DNA of 64,000 nt from contig NC_134029.1 of the NCBI RefSeq assembly GCF_964204645.1, positions 6,962,001 through 7,026,000 of the forward strand. Reading direction: 5' to 3'. This document shows, one piece after another, positions 58,892 to 64,000 of this stretch. Each line of letters begins with the position of its first letter. The first letter of the stretch is position 1. Position numbers and translations under genes: made by a program. The DNA is from Tubulanus polymorphus. Taxonomy: Eukaryota > Nemertea > Palaeonemertea > Tubulaniformes > Tubulanidae. The notes beneath the pieces are model-generated. The model worked only from the letters and a program-made list of their open reading frames with translations, was not told where the DNA came from and ran no database searches.

Positions 58892-61800
58892 GTAGGTAGA
58901 AATGTGTGTGGTGTTTGAATGTGCTATTGTAGCGTATGGAAAAATAAACTGAGCAAGTATTTGTAGATCGGTTACGCTAATTATCAAAATAAACCTTAGT
59001 AGAAATTAATGTAATATAGCGCTCAAGTGTCATGACAGTTGCATTACAGTGAAGAAAAACTGAAAGAAACTGATGAAGAGGCAAACGTGAAAAAGAAAGG
59101 GCGTTTGCCCGGGGGCGGGGTCTTCCATGAGTAGAGACATTTTTTTAGGATAAACAGTTGCCTGTCTTGTTTGTTGTGCAACCCCCTGGCCCTGCCCTGC
59201 AACCGTACATAGGCTTTGGTTTCACCCAGTCCTGAGAATGGCCGGTTCGCGGAGCTCCGTATACTGCCAATACTAAAGAGCTCGCGTGAACCACCCACCC
59301 AGTCACGTAGTCGTTATTTTACGTCGAAATTGCCGACTGGCGCTCAGTCGGCACTTTAACCACTCGGTACTCGGCAACTACTCATCCGATTTCAATAAAT
59401 AAACTACCTACACTGACCTTATGTTGTTATCTTTTCATTGTTTACCCTCCAAAGAATATATTTGAAGTTCAAGTGGCTGGAAATTGCCTCTATAAATATT
59501 TTAGTACCGCTTTTGTTTTACTAAAAAACGGTTCCTCGCGAGACTCACCCGCATGAAAAAATCAATATCTTAGCAACACAACAATAGATACCGCTTTGCG
59601 CGACTCGTGGATATTTGACAAGTCATGAAAAATCGTTTCATACACAAAATACGATGACAAAATGACTAAATAAACACAACAGTAAGAACAAGAAAGATCA
59701 GAGGTTTGCAATGATGGTTTATTTTTTGAAATCGGATGAATGAGAGCTGAGTAGTGATGATATAATTAGAGTTGAATTAAAAAGAATTTAAAATCACCGC
59801 GTATATGGCTCCTGCGACTTAGTGTCAGGGGTCGCGTTAGCGATATAACACTGACACTAAGGTTCTCAGTGAAGCTTTGGTGAGAATTATGTGACAAATG
59901 TGAAAACTTCTTGATATTTCTCTGAAAATGTGTATATTTTCAGAAAATCATGTTTTTCAAAGTTTTGCCAATAATGACACTGAGGTGAAAAATGTGAAAA
60001 TTCCGCCTTACACCAATCTCACTGCTGCTAAGAGTTAGGGATGTCTTAAGACAGTGCATTTCTACTGATATTTTTCAATTGATTTCATTTTTAATTTTGG
60101 TGACAGGACATTCAAGAAAGCGACGAAGAGCTGAAGTAGATATCGAAGACAGACTCGAGTCCCTTATCATGAGAGTAGGAGAAAAGGTAAATATGATAAT
60201 ACATGTATAATGATGATAATTTTTATTCATAAACAGTGTGGTGCATAGGTGTCATGAATAATTGAAGAATAATAGGGTTACAGAAGATACTTTTTTCAAT
60301 GTGTTTAATTACCCAGGAGTTCTCCCCTTTTATCTTTAGAGCACCTCATCCCTAGAGAGCAACTTGGAAGGTTTATCCAGCGTTCTGGAAGCTGATTTGA
60401 TCAATTACAAAGGACAAATCATCAAGATTTTGTGCGATTGGTAAATGAATAATCATGGATCATTCGTCATTGCAATTCACTTTCTCCTTTTTAGAGTTTC
60501 GTGGTAATTGTTTTCATTTTATTTTGATTTCAGCGTAGTGAGAATGCCAGAGAAGTTGACGGTCTATACCACACTTGTCGGTTTACTCAATGCTAAAAAC
60601 TACAATTGCGGTGGTGACGTAAGTTTCGAAAACCAGACTTGATATGCCTAAATGATTTATAAAGATGACATTTTTAGAGGGGGGGACTAGAGCATAATAG
60701 TGCTGCATCATTTTCTTTATTCGGGCCTCATAGGACTCGGGAATATTGATGTACCTGTTGTTTTCAGTTTGTTGAAATGTGCGTCCGAAACCTGAAAGAA
60801 GCTCTGAAATCAGGTGAATGGGAAAACGCGCGAATGATGGTGCGATTTCTCGCCGATCTCGTCAACTGCCACGTTATCGTAGCTGGGTCGCTGTTAGCGA
60901 TGTTTGACAATTTCATCGAGGTAGCTTTAGAGGACAACATTCCTCAGGTACGGGTAGAGATCATTCACTGTTTGCGATACACCAGACCTCTTGGGCACAC
61001 AAATGTACCCATGTTGCTGGACAAATATCCTATTTGGTATTTCATGTATTTTCTAGGTCCGTTCTGATTGGTATGTTTATACTGTACTTAGCGCATTACC
61101 TTGGGTATGTATATCTATCTATTTCATTCACATTGCGGAGATTCTGTAGACTATGAAACTGCAACGGTGATCATCCATCAATTATACACATATGTAATCA
61201 TGGATCTTTCCCTATTCCTTCATACTCGCCTCATCACCAGAAAAGTTAATTCATTTCAGGCCATTATGTGTACATTATGAATAGTAGTCCTTGTTATGTT
61301 AATTGGTAGTGGTTCTAGCTGTATAGTTAAAACGATTTGAAATACAGTTTGAATCACTCCCAATTAACATATTGAAGCCTGAAAAATTTTCAAATGCTGT
61401 GTCTTTCTTTACCACTAGCGGTATGTCAGAGATATTTGTCACTTTTTGAGTTTAAATGTTGCGCAGGTCGGACGAGAGTTATTCGAAACGAAATCAGGGG
61501 AATTCAACAATATGTTAATGACCATCGGCAACTATATCAATAAACGACAGAAGAACTACGTGCATTGTTTGAGAGTATGGACGACTGACGACCCACATCC
61601 GCAGGAAGAGGTACGCTGAATGTTACTCCCTCGAGATTGAATGATTGTTGATGAATTAATTTTGATTTTATGGTCTAGATTTGAATCGCACTTTTGTGGC
61701 AAAGATTTGAGCCTGGTGACATCAGGACCCAACCACGGAAAGATAACCCGCTCAAATAGACCCAGTGTATGTGTGCATATTGTCGCACAGGGTTGCCTCT

Positions 61801-63625
61801 CAACTCGTTTTGATAGATCCATGGATAGAAATAAATGAATGGGATGGAATAACCATGGCTAAAATGAAATGTGACATCTGGTGGCTGAACACATTAATTC
61901 ACTGTTCATTTCGATGTATAAAAGCTAGATTAAAAATGTCTTCGACTTATGGTTAAATCTATTTCCAGTATTTGGACTGTTTTTGGGCTCAGATGTGTAA
62001 CCTGCGTAAAAATGACTGGAACGATAAACAGATCGTGCGACCGTATTTAGCGTTCGATGGTACGTTGTGCGAAGCTCTGCAGCACGCGTTGCCGCAGATT
62101 ATTCCTCCGTCTCACAACGACGACACGGTCTACCCGTTTCCGTCTATCGTCTTCAGAATGTTCGATTTCACCGACGTTCCCGCAGAGGTAAGTTTGATTA
62201 TGCTAACGTCTGATTACTGCAGATACTATTTGAGGATAGTTGTTACTGTTTTAAGAGCTCAATTACTCCTTAGAACATGACTTTTAGTTCATTTTCAATC
62301 AAACCATTATTAGATGTCAAATTGTGTGGTGAAAGCTACTGCAACTAAAAAGTTGACTCCTACTACAAAGATGTATAAGAAGATAGTTAAGTCTGATTAC
62401 CACAGTGGATGTAGTCAGTGATATAGGTGTCAAATGCACTGTTTGAATATCCCGGAGGGAGAGGAAAGAATATAAATGAATTTATCTCGAATATGAGTGA
62501 TGAATTATTGTTTTCACTGCCAGTATATATAATGACCCATTTGTGGCCTCATGTAGAACACAAACTTAAGGGATCAGTAGTAGACCAGAGAACTCGTCTG
62601 TTCCTGATTTCCATAATGCTACCCTTTTAGCCTGATGAAATCTCAGTTTGTGCTAGTGCGATACCGCTTTCCAGACATTGACAGCCCTACAAGTTTACTA
62701 CGTTTATTTTTGTAGGGACCAGTACTTCCCGGTAGCCATGCGATCGAGCGATATCTAATCGAAGACCAGCTACATAAAATATTACAAACCCATCATCTGG
62801 AACGAAAAGATTGCGCCGCCGCTCTGCTCAGTTTCCCGACGAAGAATAAGATTCCTCTCAATTACATGATTGTTGAGGTATGTTTGAATTGTGTAATTCC
62901 GAGAGCGTTTGATTTGCCCAAATCCAAAAAAAATCCATAATGAATGTGATCAGTGACATTCGTACTTGTTGGTGACATTGTTGCCCGAGTATTTATCTTG
63001 AACTATGTATCAGTCATCTCTGTCTGAGGAGAGGTAACAACCAGTTTCATTTACCCGGTATCTCTTGGTCAAGATTTGACTAGGGTTAGAAAAGAATGGA
63101 AATTTTAACTCAAGTCAAATTTGAGCTACAGCCCATAAAAACCCGGGAGTCATCAATCAGGTCAGGCACCCTTGGTTGAGAGACTAGAGGCAATAATGAT
63201 GAGTGTCACTTGCCCAGGCACTAAAACTGTGGAACTTGATCCAATTTTTCAAAAATCAGAAGTTAGGTGTTGATGACTGTAGTAGTGTTAAAACTGTATA
63301 ATCTCAATCTAATATCACTTTAAGTTATATTATTTCAAGACATTTTTTCATATTTTCAGGTTGCGTTTTCGCAGCTATTCAGACTGCCTCGTGCTCCGTA
63401 TTTGGAAATCTTCTACGGATCAATTTTGATCGAGTTGTGTAAACTGCAGCCGAGTTCAATGCCTCAAGTTGTATCCTTTCAACACAAATACGGTTCATTT
63501 TTGTAGAAAAAAAGCGATTAATTATTGGTTATTCGGTTCCTTGAATCAATTTGTTATTAGCTGGCTCAAGCGACTGAGACCTTGTTCGAAAGAATAAATC
63601 ACATGAATGCTGCCTGCATTGAGAG
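58840..63625 (+). CDS. NCBP1: NCBP1 / CBP80, nuclear cap-binding complex large subunit (11 exons, 3' end beyond window)
   Basis: CBP80 partners CBP20 to bind the m7G cap of nascent RNA and acts in splicing, export, the pioneer round of translation and NMD. Exons: 58840-58891, 60107-60186, 60340-60440, 60534-60618, 60768-60947, 61057-61104, 61467-61610, 61969-62187, 62716-62877, 63360-63470, 63561-63625. They join in frame to about 414 residues, against about 790 in human, so roughly the N-terminal half is here. Seen: MSRRRHN start, a basic NLS-like RKRRRAE, LESLI, the first MIF4G domain (from about residue 30: [29 protein letters not shown]), the [15 protein letters not shown] linker, [44 protein letters not shown] and [18 protein letters not shown]. 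The last exon ends phase 2, so the next exon lies past 64000. Confidence 0.96.
59818..59861. repeat. 11-bp perfect inverted repeat in NCBP1 intron 1
   Basis: CTTAGTGTCAG and CTGACACTAAG around 22 nt containing GTCGCGTTAGCGATA. A possible stem in the pre-mRNA; the rest of the 1.2 kb intron shows nothing notable. Confidence 0.7.
60107..60186 (+). CDS. NCBP1: NCBP1 exon 2
   Basis: 80 nt between GTGACAG and GTAAAT. Encodes (G)[20 protein letters not shown] then MRVGEK. The basic cluster corresponds to the importin-alpha-binding NLS of CBP80, and LESLI..VGEK to the start of the first helical domain. Confidence 0.92.
60340..60440 (+). CDS. NCBP1: NCBP1 exon 3
   Basis: 101 nt between TATCTTTAG and GTAAAT. 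Encodes [20 protein letters not shown] then [13 protein letters not shown]. Ends phase 2, with TG|C giving Cys in exon 4. Counterpart of ..[21 protein letters not shown] in vertebrates. Confidence 0.94.
60534..60618 (+). CDS. NCBP1: NCBP1 exon 4
   Basis: 85 nt between GATTTCAG and GTAAGT. Encodes [20 protein letters not shown] then KNYNCGGD, the first MIF4G-domain signature. Confidence 0.94.
60768..60947 (+). CDS. NCBP1: NCBP1 exon 5
   Basis: 60 codons, phase 0, between TTTTCAG and GTACGG. Runs [40 protein letters not shown], then [15 protein letters not shown]. Continues the MIF4G helices. Confidence 0.95.
61057..61104 (+). CDS. NCBP1: NCBP1 exon 6
   Basis: 48 nt micro-exon between TTTCTAG and GTATGT. 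Encodes [16 protein letters not shown], matching the VRRDWYVYAFLSSLPW block of CBP80. Confidence 0.95.
61467..61610 (+). CDS. NCBP1: NCBP1 exon 7
   Basis: 48 codons between TTGCGCAG and GTACGC. Opens [17 protein letters not shown] and closes [12 protein letters not shown], the segment linking the first and second helical domains. Confidence 0.95.
61969..62187 (+). CDS. NCBP1: NCBP1 exon 8
   Basis: 73 codons between TTTCCAG and [26 protein letters not shown], then [20 protein letters not shown], then [19 protein letters not shown]. The conserved FDYTD-type motif sits at its end. Confidence 0.96.
62716..62877 (+). CDS. NCBP1: NCBP1 exon 9
   Basis: 54 codons between TTTTTGTAG and [26 protein letters not shown], then [18 protein letters not shown], start of the second MIF4G-like domain. 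Confidence 0.95.
63360..63470 (+). CDS. NCBP1: NCBP1 exon 10
   Basis: 37 codons after [28 protein letters not shown] then [17 protein letters not shown]. The donor GTT|GTATCC is weak; GTTGTA three bases earlier is a competing site that would drop the Val conserved in CBP80. Confidence 0.9.
63561..63625 (+). CDS. NCBP1: NCBP1 exon 11 (last in window)
   Basis: 65 nt after TTGTTATTAG. Encodes [20 protein letters not shown] then E plus AG, followed by GTTTGT. The remaining Arg base and the expected F-x-N-W-F continuation are not found before 64000. Confidence 0.88.
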
Positions 63626-64000
63626 GTTTGTAGATGAATGCCTGGCCTAATTTTCCACTTAGGGGTAGAGGTGCTACTGCACTTGCTAATGATATCTAAT
63701 CCTTGTTGTTGAAAACGAAAATCATGTTCCTGTTACATGAAAAGTTTGGTTTCATTGATTTTGTTTACAATATTTCATTATTTCAATGCAGAAAACAATT
63801 CCAAATTAGCCATTTTTAGCTTAAATTTTTACGGAAAACTGCAGGACCTAGTTCCACAAAGGGTGTACTAATTTTTTCCTGATTTCAATTGGTTTTACCC
63901 TCAGTCCCTACTTTTCCGGTTTTGTAAAAACTAGTTCAACCTAGTAGATTCAATCCATGAATTATAGCCACGATCACAGCAGTTTTCACAAAGTAAATTG

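Overview
This is animal nuclear DNA. It is AT-rich, with compact coding exons separated by GT-AG introns from 90 bp to over 12 kb, microsatellites and transposon relics. There is no bacterial-style gene layout, CRISPR array, rRNA or recognisable tRNA. The proteins are closest, from memory, to invertebrate (protostome-like) versions of conserved metazoan genes. I cannot name the species; a marine lophotrochozoan is only a guess.

Three genes can be read exon by exon. (1) A small-conductance calcium-activated potassium channel (SK/KCNN family) on the + strand, 16994-52239: nine constitutive coding exons, about 690 residues, with S1-S6, a GYGD selectivity filter and a calmodulin-binding domain. 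(2) TRMT1, the tRNA guanine-26 N2-dimethyltransferase, on the - strand, 57751-55202: four coding exons, about 594 residues, ending in a C3H zinc finger. (3) NCBP1/CBP80, the large nuclear cap-binding subunit, on the + strand from 58840 and running off the right edge: eleven exons visible, about 414 residues, the N-terminal half. TRMT1 and NCBP1 are divergent and share an upstream region of about 1.1 kb.

Layout: 1-16993 has no supportable protein gene but holds dispersed repeats. These are two inverted copies of a ~400 bp family (3345-3730 and 14493-14925), two elements with CAGGGGCGGAT-type ends (4303-4523 and 11673-12581), two hammerhead-like inverted modules, and a GTTTCC-rich fold-back (13900-14075). 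SK introns 1 and 2 are each about 12 kb and contain a 30-bp-stem hairpin (23281-23345), a retroelement-like tail with (TCTA)n, and two long (TA)n tracts. 52240-55201 is the SK 3' region plus a probable MITE.

The most interesting observation is a previously unlisted 51-nt, phase-0 candidate cassette exon (50153-50203) in SK intron 7. It would insert 17 residues, five acidic and none basic, at the end of the calmodulin-binding region. Second is a short upstream ORF overlapping the first TRMT1 ATG, with a second in-frame ATG just after it; this could switch between mitochondrial and nuclear/cytosolic forms. I see no sign of an unknown multi-gene system. All splice junctions were inferred by reading frame, consensus sites and remembered family conservation, without alignment software or transcripts.
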